A stretch of 64,000 nt of DNA, taken from positions 32,569-96,568 of the forward strand of contig SSNU01000038.1 of assembly GCA_012064415.1 (NCBI GenBank). Reading direction: 5' to 3'. The DNA is from Gyrodactylus bullatarudis (Eukaryota; Platyhelminthes; Monogenea; Gyrodactylidea; Gyrodactylidae). This document shows, piece by piece, positions 44,229-56,600 of the stretch (positions are counted from its first letter, which is position 1; each line of letters begins with the position of its first letter). Under the pieces are notes generated by a model, which made no database searches, was not told the origin of the DNA, and worked only from the letters and a program-made list of their open reading frames with translations. The position numbers were made by a program, and so were the translations under genes.

Positions 44229-44699
44229 ATAAACCTAAAGGGTGAATCCGGAATTTTGATTCGAAAATGCAGTCAACAACTTTTCCAAGTTTAAAAACTA
44301 ATAGTCTGTAGAGATGCGGTGAAATACATGGTTTATCACTAAATATTCATTCCTCTAGATGATTCATTCGTTTTCAAAAAATATTTTTGAATTAGTCCAG
44401 CACTACTTTCATCAAAAAATAATTTAGATTATTTCTAGATTTGAACAAGAAATATTAATTCAGTAGTTGAAATTTTAAATGCATCTCTTTCTAATAAAAG
44501 TTAAAAAATCTTTAACCTTGAAATTTGGACAAAATTATGTAATAATATAGTGAAAAATGTTTATTTTCATTATTACATCATGATATTAAAATAGCACATA
44601 ATTCTGGAAGTAATTTCAATAATAACAATAAGAAATCTAGTCGGTCTTCTTGCATCTATAGAAGAAAAGTAAAATGTTCTTTTTTTGGAGGCAAAAAAA

Positions 44700-47600
44700 T
44701 TAGGTGAAAATATTGTCAAAATTTTCAATCATAACTGAATTTATCGGCCATAGTTCAGCAATATAAACTTTGACAAAAGTTGAGAATAAATTAGGGTCTC
44801 TAACCGATAACTGATTTAATCTCAAAGAAATTTCCGCAAAAGATTCCTGACAAATGGAGGACTCTATTTTCTTGAGAATATCATCCTCGAAACAATGCCG
44901 GGAAAATCCCTTGGCCTGGATCATATAGGACTCAAGGAGGAGACTCAAACTGTGGAAGAGACACTGGATTTTGATAAAATTCTCTTTTGCAGAAGCAACC
45001 ATGATCCTTAGGTCTTCTTGTGACGGTTGATCTTTTGACTTTGAGGTACTAAAGTTATCATAAAGGGAAGAGACCATTTCCCATGGTGAAAACCTTGAAT
45101 TATACCAGGAATTCTGGGCTTTTGAAGACTCTAACTCATCAACTGATGATTTCAAGTCGGCTTCCATTGTGGATAACACAGTACGAAATTCACCAGCAAT
45201 TTGGTCCAGAGAATGGCTCCCATAGTTTTCTTTGTACATTGTTTCGTTTTGAAGATTATGTTTGAGGTCATTTTGTCTTTCAAACAGGTGAAAGAAGATC
45301 TTTAAAAGTGTCAAAAATCCGCATAGAGTCACTGACTTGTTCACATCACCAAGTAGTTCCAATGCACTAAAATTGGAGAAAGATATTATTCTATGGAATC
45401 ATGTAATATTCGACCGATTATCAGCTGAGATTTTTTCAAAATACAGGTGAAAGTCCTGTAAAGTGAGAAGAGATAAATTAAAATCCAAGTCTTCCCAGAT
45501 TATATAGGGCAAATTTCACTCGAATATCATTGGTTCCCTGTAAGGACCAATCAGAATTGAGAATTTGAAAAATTGATAAAATATTGGAGTAAAACTCATA
45601 AAATTATTAGGTTGTGTGAAAAGTTCTCGGAAAAATTAGCCATGTATGATTAATTAAATTTTTTATTGAAAATGTATGATGAAATATATATAAACTATAC
45701 ATCAAAATAATTGCCGTGTTTTTCTACACATTTCTCCCATCGTTCTGAGAGCGTATCTATTCCTCTTTTCCAGAAATCAGGAGACTTTTGAGCAAAATAT
45801 TCTTCTAGAGAGTTCATGACTTCATCTCTTGAGTTGAAGATTTTCCCCTTAAGATGATGTTGTAAAGAGCGAAAGAGATGATAATCCGTAGGAGAAAGAT
45901 CTGGACTATAAGGTGGATGCTCCAGTACATCAACATCAGACTCCTCAAAAAATCTTTTTGCCTGTTGCGAAACATGAGGTCTGGCATTATCCTGCAAAAA
46001 AGTGATCCTTCCGAATCGAGGGTACAACTCTCTCAACTTTTCTTGCATTGTCCTAAATGACTGGATATAATGATCCGTATTGACAGTCTGAAAGAGTTCA
46101 AAGTGAATTACTCCTCTACGACACCAAAAGATTGTGATCATGACCTTTTTTGCGAACCTGTTTGGATTAGGCTGAATACACTGGGATCCTTTAAAAATAT
46201 ATATCCATTTCTCATCTGTTGTCACCAAACTATTCAAGAAGTTGTCATATCTCAAACGGTGTAGTAGCCTTTTGCAACATTCAACTCTCTTTCTTTTCTG
46301 AACATCTGTGAGATCATGAGGAACAAATACATCGAAGGAATTTGTGAAATTCTCTTCATGCAAGACACGAACAACTGAAGAAAAGGACACATTCAAATCT
46401 GCAGAAATTTCTCTTGAAGACAAATTGGGATTTTCTTCGACTTTCTCAACAATTTCTTGCCTGGTAATTGTTGAAGGACGACCTTGCCTTGGTTCATCAT
46501 CAAAATTTGTTTTCCTATTCTTGAACAAACCATACCATTTTTGGACTGTAGACATTGAAACTACTCTACCAAGACCTCTTTCCATCAATTTGAAGGCCTC
46601 TGATGCAGTATGACCAATGCTATAGTTAAAGTAAATTATGGCCCGAATTTGTGTGTCAGTAAAATTCATTTTTCTATAACGTTTATTTGAAAACTAAAAA
46701 GATATAAACTGATATAAACAAATTCTACAGATTTTGCTGAATCTTTTCGTGTATAGTTTATATTTATTGCTTCAAGAACAGATTAAAAATCAAAAGTTGA
46801 AAATTTTTCCGAGAACTTTTCACACAACCTAATATTAAACTGATGAAAAACCTATTCAACCTGTAAATTTACAATGCTCAGTGGATCATTACAAGGAATT
46901 CATAGGTGTTCAAAGTTCTGTCATGCTCATTTTCGTAAAATAAACAAGATGCTTATTATTTCAAATGATGTATAATACATCATGTATTTATAAAAAGCTA
47001 TTTGAACACATCATTTTTCATCAAAGTATCAAAATTTTCTGAAGATTGAGTTGATTCCGAGGTTTGAGAGAAATCAAACGTTATTTACCAGAATCACCAA
47101 TGGACAAAGAAACCAATTGTCACTACTCAATTTTTGAAAAATCCAACATTTTGAACTGATCACCCTAATTTATAAATTTTAATGTGATACAGCTTTATTT
47201 TTGTCAGTTCTCTCCAGACCAAACTACAACCAAACTTAGATAAATTGATATCATGAGGGTTTAAGGAACATTATAAAATCCGACCAAAAGCAATTATTCA
47301 TCCAAAATTGACCAATGGGAGATGAGTGTGCTTACACTCTTGGGTGCCTTTTGAATTGGTTCATCTCTCAGTTAATCATCTCCATAACTTTCAGCTCCAG
47401 ACGCTCATATCTCTCAAGATGAAGAGCTTTTTAATTTTTATCTTCGACTTTTTAGATCTAAATTTTTTTTTAAATTTGTATTTATACGGCATGTCTGACA
47501 CTGATAAGTGAGCCCTAAATAAAGGCCTCATTCGTGAAATAACTGGAATCATCTTCTTTCTTGATTTAAGAAATAAATTTTCTGCTAGCTAGATTAAGAT

Positions 47601-50600
47601 GATTGTGAAGGCAATTTATCTAATACGGATCTGAACATATCCTAAGACCTTTCGTATAATACTTTACGACAGGTTAAAGTTAGAAAAAAAGTGAATTGGT
47701 AACTAAAAAATCTCAAGAAAATTTTGATACCTTGATGAAAAAATGATACTTTAAAAAAAATCATAAATTTCCAAATAGATCGAGAATAGCTTTATTCGTA
47801 TTTAAAACTATTTTATACTGTATTACGCTGTAAAATAATATACAGTTTTCGTTATTTGTTATATTATCAAATTGATAAAAATTCTCTTGAATTGAATTGT
47901 ACTTTTTTTTATATTTGAGTAATATAACATAAAGAAGAGCTAAAACTCACACAGGTCTAGTATTTTTAAGCCAATGTACAACCTCTATGAGTATTATTGA
48001 ACTCAACTCCATGAATCTGTCTGTTGGGTAATTTCCATTTTGAAGTCGTTGGATCTTTTCACTGAGGATGATGACAAGTAGGGGGTAATTCGATGTGCTC
48101 AAACACAGGGGTATTGTCCATGTATTCAGAGCCATGACAAAGCTTGTTTCTGGACTCTTTTTCATGATCAAGAATGACTGAGTAAACCATGAGAGACCAC
48201 GGTAGTTTTGCCCAGTAAACGCCAATTTATTTTTATTCACAGAAACTATTAAAAAATTATCTTGGTTTATATCGAAATAGGTTTTTACAAAATATAAATT
48301 CAAGTAGGAATAATTTGATGATAAACGAACATCGGTTCGAGCTGAGTCACCAGAGTCATATTAAATCAAGAAAGAAGATGATGCCAGTTATTTCTAAAAT
48401 CAGGTTTTCATTTAGTGCATACTCATCACTGATCAGTAAGACGGTAAAAAAATCGCAAAATTTTGTTTTGGCATTTTCTATTTTAATATTTTATTCAATT
48501 TCAATAAATTTATCTATTCTAATTCAAAATGAAATAATTTTCAAGAAAAATTTACGTCTTTTTATAAAAGTATTCTTGAAAAAGTTCTTTCCACAATGGA
48601 ATCCACATCTACTGTCAACTAATTATAATGTCCAGGACTTCATATTTTGAATATTCAATTCCCAGCGAATCTAATTATAGGCTGATTGTGTAAATAGTCA
48701 GAGACAAAAGAGAAGAAAATGATTCAACTAAGGCTTACTTGGACAGTTACTAATTGAGAATTTATTTTTTTATCAACTAGAAGAGTAAGGAAAAAATCGC
48801 AAAAAAGTCACAATCGGTTAGAAAATCGCAAATTTATCTTGGTTACTAGCAATGTTAGAAATCCAATTTTATATTTTTCGAATGAGGAAATGGAAACAAG
48901 CAACATATCAAAAATCGCAGATTTACTGCCCTACTGATCAGTCATCAGTATGATACTTGCCATACAAGTACAAATTTTCAGAATACAATAAGTTCAAAGT
49001 AATTTAAAAGTAACAGTTGAGGACTTTGATAACACAGTAGGACACTATGGGCAACGGGATCTTGATCCATCTATTCACTGGAACAAAATTTTGTGGTGAT
49101 TTCAGCTCTGTAATTATATTTTCTAAAATGTGATTAATTTTTGCGATAAATAGAAGAAACCGGATTTGAGAATTTAAAATTAAAAAGTAATTTTAAACAA
49201 TTTAATTTTTAACTTAATAAAAATTCCAATTAACTTATTAGGCATCAAGATTTTATTTCCTATCAAATGATTGACGCCCAAAACAAAAATCGCGCATTTC
49301 AGCACCTATATACAAAATTTTTGTGATTTTGGAGTTAATCATCTCCATAACTTTCAGTTCCAGACGCTCATATCTCTCAAGATGAAGAGCTTTTTAATTT
49401 TTATCTTCGACTTTTTAGATCTAAATTTTTTTTTAAATTTGTACTTATACGGCATGTCTGACACTGATAAGTGAGCCCTAAATAAAGGCCTCATTCGTGA
49501 AATAACTGGAATCATCTTCTTTCTTGATTTAAGAAATAAATTTTCTGCTAGCTAGATTAAGATGATTGTGAAGGCAATTTATCTAATACGGATCTGAACA
49601 TTTCCTAAGACCTTTCGTATAATACTTTACGACAGGTTAAAGTTAGAAAAAAAGTAAAAAAACTTACGATCAGAGTAAGAGAGCCAGATAATTTGTTTTA
49701 TCAACTGTGAAACAATGATTTCAGCCTGGGATACACTGATTTTAATCATTTTTGGATCAATAACTTTGGATAGTTCCGAGTTCAAATGATGTTGATGAAG
49801 AATGAGGGAAATGACAAGTGGCACTGATAAAACTTCACTATTCGCTGTAGGACAAGAGAAGGGAATCTTTTTGTAGTCTTGTGACCAGATTAGCAGAGCT
49901 TCCATGAAGGCATCAATTGCCAATTCATCAAGATAGTCGGTTTCCTTCTGTATAATCGATTCAATGCCCGATTTTGACAAGATGATTGTTTTCTCATAGT
50001 CTTGAACATTCGATTCAGTACAGATTTTATTCTGTGAATCACTTGGGCGTATGAACAAATTTATAAGGAATTCTTGGCAAAGTTTAACTAAATGAAAAAA
50101 AGAATATGAAAATAGGACTGTTTTCATTGGTTGATTTCTACATTGGCTTAAAAACTTACTACTGAATATCAAATCAGAGGATTGTAAATCATTATTATTG
50201 CCGTATCCGTGAGTCTTGAAATAGTTTAATTCTCTCTGATTCCACTTGACACACGATTCAACCTCTGATAGCAAATTTGTAATCTTTATTATTAAGGCCT
50301 CTTTTGTCTTGAGGAATGTTTCGACACTCTGACTGAAGCCTTCATTGCCACGATTTGATAGTTGAGTAGAGGAGAAGTATGAATGACTCTTTGTCTTGTC
50401 AACAAAGCTATTGAAGATCTTCTTCATTATCCCGGCATAGTTGTCAGGGTCTTTGTCTATGTCCAATTTCTCCACCAACTTTTTGTTCTTGTTCAATTGA
50501 TCGATGCGCTCTGACATGAGCATTGTTTTAATGAGTATGCGAAATTTTCGGATTGCATTCAGTAGGATGTGAAGAATCGTTCTCAAGTAGAGCAACTGCT

Positions 50601-53600
50601 TTTTTCTCATGAGCTCTTGGCGATTGAAAATTTCAGTAGACGTGTAATTATCAGAGTCAGATAGGGATATATTATCTGGATTAATCAAGGTTGAAGCCAT
50701 TGAAAGAATACTGGAAAATAGAATGTAATTAACAATATATTTGAGTAGGGCTTAGTTTTTATGTAAAATAAATAATATGAATTTTATGCAATCACAGATC
50801 TCAGAATCAAATCTTGTTGGGTTGTTTCTTATAAAGGTTATAAATTAGATTGAAGCTAAGTATTACCTCTCTAGAACAAAAAATGCGAATTCTCCACATC
50901 GAAAAAGCTTTGGCCATGATATTCTAAAGAGTCAGACTAGAGCACCTCTCTTTTAAAAGAGGTTTTGATGTCAATGATACAGGATTTTCCAGCCTGAGTA
51001 CATGAATGGGTAAGTGAAATTAGTTATGAACATGTGAATCTATGATTTTTTCATCAAGAACTCGAATTTTTTGGAATCCAGATCTTCTTTAATAAGGAAA
51101 TTCTGAAAAATTTGATTGAGATCGGTTTCTCTGTTTAATTTTAATCCTATGCTACTTCGACCTCCCAATCACTTTCAAAGTTTAAAGAAATGTAAAATTG
51201 GCGTCAATTGGAATATATCTTTTATTGAAATTTAGAATAATAGAATAGACATATTTGGCAAATTAAATTTTTTTAAATATCAAAGGTTTTAGCAAAATTC
51301 AAAACAGATGTTTTTTCAAATTTACAATAGAAATTTCGTTAAATAATAATAGTGTTCAACCTGATGAATGGATCTCTTTCATCTTCTTAACTTCTATAGG
51401 GCACGGTTCTTGGGTTTTAGTTAGCTTTATTCTACTAGGTATCAAGTCTTTTATCACATAGAACTATTGATCTAGCAAGGTGTCTTTGCATTTCTTAAAT
51501 TGCTTAAAATAGAATCGAATATAGGGAAATTTGGTACTAAGATGAAGTTTCACACCATCCGAGTATTTCAATCAAGCTATTTCTGACTCTAATAAACATA
51601 AAATAATTTGAATCAATAAACAAATTTATGATCATCGATTAAGCGTTAACTTCTTCGTTTTCATATTGAACATCGACGCCGCCAAGTTCTTCATCGTAAA
51701 CTTGAGTTTCTTCCTCACAGTTAACCGGGCATTCGTAAGCTTTCTTCAAAAGATCTTCTACAGTATTGAAATCAATAATCTTCTTAACGCATTTAACATA
51801 ACAATCATGATCACAATTCTGCAAGGAATCCAAGACATTTTTAAAGTCATCTTGAAGAGATTGGACATCAGTATATTTCTTTTCTATTGACTGGGCTAAG
51901 AAGTCAGCAAGTCTCTTGGAATCACAAGCAAGAGATAGAGTCATTGGCAGGCCAAAGGTAAGAAGGAACTTCATTCTAACGAGTTGTTGCTTTTCGATAA
52001 AATTATTCTAATTTTCTTTATTTATATTGCCTGCATTTATTTGGTCTCTACCGATGAACATTTTTCATTTAATATCTAATATGGGTATATGCTTATTTCT
52101 TCTTCAAGTGAGTAAATTGAAAATTGACACTTGTACAAAGTTTTTAAATAGACTCTTTTTTAAAAAAAAACTTCTAACTACGAGTATAAATACCATAGCC
52201 AAACGAAAGCTTCCTTAGATAAGAGAGTTTATTCTAAAATGACCCTTATGAAATGATAAATAATTATCATTATCTTATTATTGAAAAAGCAAGTTTAAAA
52301 TCACAAGGAAATTGTGGTCACGAGTATTTACTATATCCATATGAAATCTAACTTGATGGAGATTGTCTTCTCACACCTAGATGTTAGAATTCGGATTAGC
52401 AATTGCAATTCCGTAAGTCGAATATTATTCAACTACATATTGGCAGATGTAGACGGGTTTCGTCCTTATAAGGACTCATCAGTACGCCATATCCAGGTTT
52501 TGAACCCGGGTCTTTAACGTTGTGAGACCAAGTGGTTAGAAGAGTTTGATACAGAAAAACTTCTTTTGGCCACCCTCTTACTTGCAAATCAATAAAGAAT
52601 AGGAATTTGGCGCCATATAGTAATTTGAAATAATATGATATTTTCTCAAGAATAATTTTTTTCTTCTAATGATAAAAGTAGCTAACATGATCTAGATTCC
52701 TAAATATCTTTAGCATATTCGAATTCTTGATAAAAAATGTGATTTTTGTAAAAAATCATGGATTCATATCAAGTTTAGTTGATCTGGTCATTGTACAATG
52801 TACATGCTTTAGAATAGATTGCTGAAAAAAAGTATTTCTCACCTTAGAAAGATTCCAGTTGATGAGCGTGGAGACTGAAGAATCAACATTGGATTGAAGA
52901 TATCCTCTTGTGACATTTCTCTGAATAAACTTTCAATAATTTCATAGGGTAGCTTAGAGAAGTCGATGGTCAGCATTATTTTGTCCAGAAGGCAATGGAG
53001 CAAATGCTTAAATGTTGAATTCATTATAGATTAGTAAAGTACAAGTAATTTAATAAAGTTATTGCTAAAATAAAATGGTTTATAAATGAACCAATGAAAA
53101 TTTTCAAAACCGATAAAAGTTGAATATTACTTTTTATAAATATTTACTTATATGGCATGTATCACACTAATGAGTATGCCCAAAATAAAAGCTTTCATTA
53201 ACTTCTGATCCCTTAAAGATCCAGAAAAATTTTCCTCAAGGTACATAGCTTTGACCGGAAATTTAGTATGGATTCAGAATATGCTGATAACGAATATGCA
53301 ATTTTCTTCAACTTTTTAATTTCAAGATGCGACTTCTGGGTGATCAGATTTTTGAATTCTACGAATATGATTTCTCGATCACATTGAGAAGTCGTTCTTT
53401 ATATTCTCTTGGAAATTTCTTTCAAAAACGATTTATAAATTTTCATAAGTTCTCAATAAAATATTGTTACTTGATAAGTCATTTAATTCATTCGAAAGAA
53501 TATTGGTTCTTCTTTAATTTTCTTAAAAACAAAATAATTGCACGAAAAAGCTATTTTTCCCTTGAAGGGGCTTGAAAGATTAATTTAAGATTGATAATTT

Positions 53601-56600
53601 CAGTAATTCAGATCGAAACTACGTTTACCGAACACTTGACTATAGTAATTTTAAAAATTAGTAAATCAAAATCTTTGAATGTACCATAGGATAGAGTTCG
53701 TTGAGAGGAATTCAGCTATTCTCTTTATTGAAAATATGTTATTCACTCTTAAGGTTTATGGGAGCAATTTTTCGATGGCAAGAAACATCAATCAAAATCA
53801 GAATACCTGTTCAATGGCAATTTCATCAAAAGTTTAAAGAATACATAGGGAATCTACTCACACCATATTCTTCATCAGTGTTGTTATCTTCCAACTGGAT
53901 GAACGAGACAAAATAAAATATTGTGAATAAGTTACCCTTGGCCCAGACATAATTCAAGTCGATAGCTGATGTACTAGCCAAGACCTCTTCATCCATTGTA
54001 ATGAGACGATCATGATCGTAGGGAGGTATGTCAGTTTCATTCAACAGGGAAAGGATGAACTTGAGAACCTCAAAATGATTGATATTTGACTTGCTCACAT
54101 TCACTCGTAAATGATTGAGTAATTGTGATAGTCTCAGGATAAATATTGAATTCGGTTGCCAGTCTGATAACCAATGGCCGTTTGAAGATAACTTTTCTTT
54201 AAATATGATATAGGGAGAGGAGGTTCTAGAGTCAACTGGGACAGAATTATCCTGGCCAAGATTTGAACTAAGAAGATCTACAAGAATGAAATTGCCAAAC
54301 TTGGCATTGTTATCGTCTTTCTTCTTATCAGGGTTTTGTTCAGGGTTGAAGTGAATTCTCTTGGACTTGGCTAGAATTAACCATGACATGAAAGAGTTGA
54401 TGATATAGTTTGTTGAATTAGAATCTAAATATAAAAAGGTGAAAGAATTTAGTTTTGATCCGTTTAATATAGACGTAAATTAGAGCACCAAAAATATTAG
54501 AGAAGTTGAATAATTAACTTAGCATTTTGTTTGTTTGGGAATACTGTCGAGATTCTTCGAAAATATTTTAAGATTCAAATGAAAAACTCATCTAGAGGAT
54601 TTGGAAGTCAAGTGGATATTTAGTAATAAAGCTAATATTTCACCGGATCTCGTCAGACTATTACAGCTAGATATATATAATAAATTCGATGGACAATAAT
54701 ATCCTCTGATTGGTTACATCATTCCAGAGCATAAAAGGGGAGGGTTTAAGGCTGGTTTGCAGTATCCATGATCATTGTTTCCGGTACAGAAGCACTTGAA
54801 GGATACAAATCACACTGCTAATGTGAACAAATTTAGCATCTTATTTCAAGTAAACCCTAGTGATTCTCCAAAGGTGAAAGCGGATGCCTTGAACAAAGCT
54901 GAAGCCCATTTCATCAAAAGAAGGCAATATTCCTCCTTCAAATTTCCTACGGTTCCAAATATATTTTGCTGATAGAATCTCAAATTTCCAAGTTGATCAA
55001 ATTTTGTAGATGATCTTAATCTTTTTTTGTTCTGATTTATTTCCACTTCAAATTTTCTCCCTATCAAATCAGAAAGAGGCTGTGGCAAAAAAGAGCTTAA
55101 ACAGCAAACTTTAGTCATTTATAAATAGTGAACACAACTTACCGAGAATATTGGACAATTTTCCAAAAAAGACACCAATTTCATCGATAATAACATTTCC
55201 GACATTCTGTAAGATTTCCGTGTTGTCATTAATTTTATCTTGACGCTTTTTCTTCTTCATCTTGATAGCTAATCCTGAGATACTTGTCTGAGATGATGCT
55301 TTGATGACGTTGGTATCCAATTGACTAACGAGCGAGCAAAAGTTTACCAAATGTTCGCCCAAATACTCTTTAACATAATCAGAACATTTGATAATATCTA
55401 TAAAAGTAAAAGAGAAGAGAATTCAAATTAAGCCAGATCGAATTTATAAATGACTCATTTAATATGAGATGTTTTGAAATTTAGATTCTAATGCCTTTTT
55501 TAATATACAGTCTTTATGAAAATAAGTTATTCGCAGGTTTTAGATAGAAATATGGCTATATTTTGAATTACAAATTGAGGAAAAAAGATTTTTTTGGTTA
55601 CAGTTGTTTAAGTTTTTATTGTACTGAATTGAGATCCAATCATCAAAAGAAATTTTTCACAAATAACATTTGAGATTCAGTAAAGATTTTTCACAGAACT
55701 TATAGTTTTAATTGCCTGGTCGAAATACTAGAAAACAACCTTTTGTTCCTGAATTACACTGAAGTAAACAAAAATTCTTTTACCAAATAATTTCAAATGG
55801 AGTTTAATAATTTCTTACTTATTTCTCTCATTGAATTTGAATACAAAGAATTAGGCTTTATTGAGCCAGATAGAAACTTTGTAATCTTGATTAGAAATAT
55901 ATTTTCCAATTTGGCAATGCATTCAAATATTGGCACCAGATTGAACCAATGAATGGGAGACTTTTGTTCGAATACCTGGATACTCTTATGACACTACAAA
56001 TATGGAAATAATCAGTTTTCAATTAAAATCAAAAGAGATTATGTATGCTTACTGTTTCATAAAATTCGACAAGATCAACATCTCTATAAGGAATATCGGA
56101 GGAGGCAACAAGAATGGCCATTTTCCACAATTCCGAGGATAAATTTGGACCTTTAATTATTAATAAAAAGGATAGTTTCATGAGCCAAATTCGTGTTAAA
56201 TACACTCGATAAAAATGACAGATCGATTGAGGGAAAAAAATTAAGCGTGTTGTGGATTTTAATGCGAAAAATTCCAGTAATTGTAAATAGTAGTTTTTAA
56301 AAAAATATTCGAAAAGAAGCCTATACCTACTAAATCTTTAATTAGTTTCAAATGAGACTTTTCAGTAGTGTCGATCAGTAGGACTTTTATTAATATGGAT
56401 TAAAGATTGCTATTTGATGATTCTAGTGACAAATTATAGGAAGAAGTATTTGGAGGAGTAGACTATAGTGTTTAACTCGGCATACTAGTTAACTTTTTAA
56501 TGATTGAGTCACTCCGAAAAATTCTCTTTTCGTTGATGTTTCATTGAAATGAATTAAGAAAATTGCGAAATTATTTAGACACTTGACTCTGATTGGTTCA

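Noticed and set aside
44700..45366. Assignment of the large helical gene to FANCI or FANCD2
   Set aside because: A short resemblance (SVTLCGFLTLLKIF) is at the wrong end of the protein, and no other blocks align.
48315..48650. Plus-strand 111-codon frame
   Set aside because: Hydrophobic low-complexity translation without family signal, opposite an intron of the large gene.
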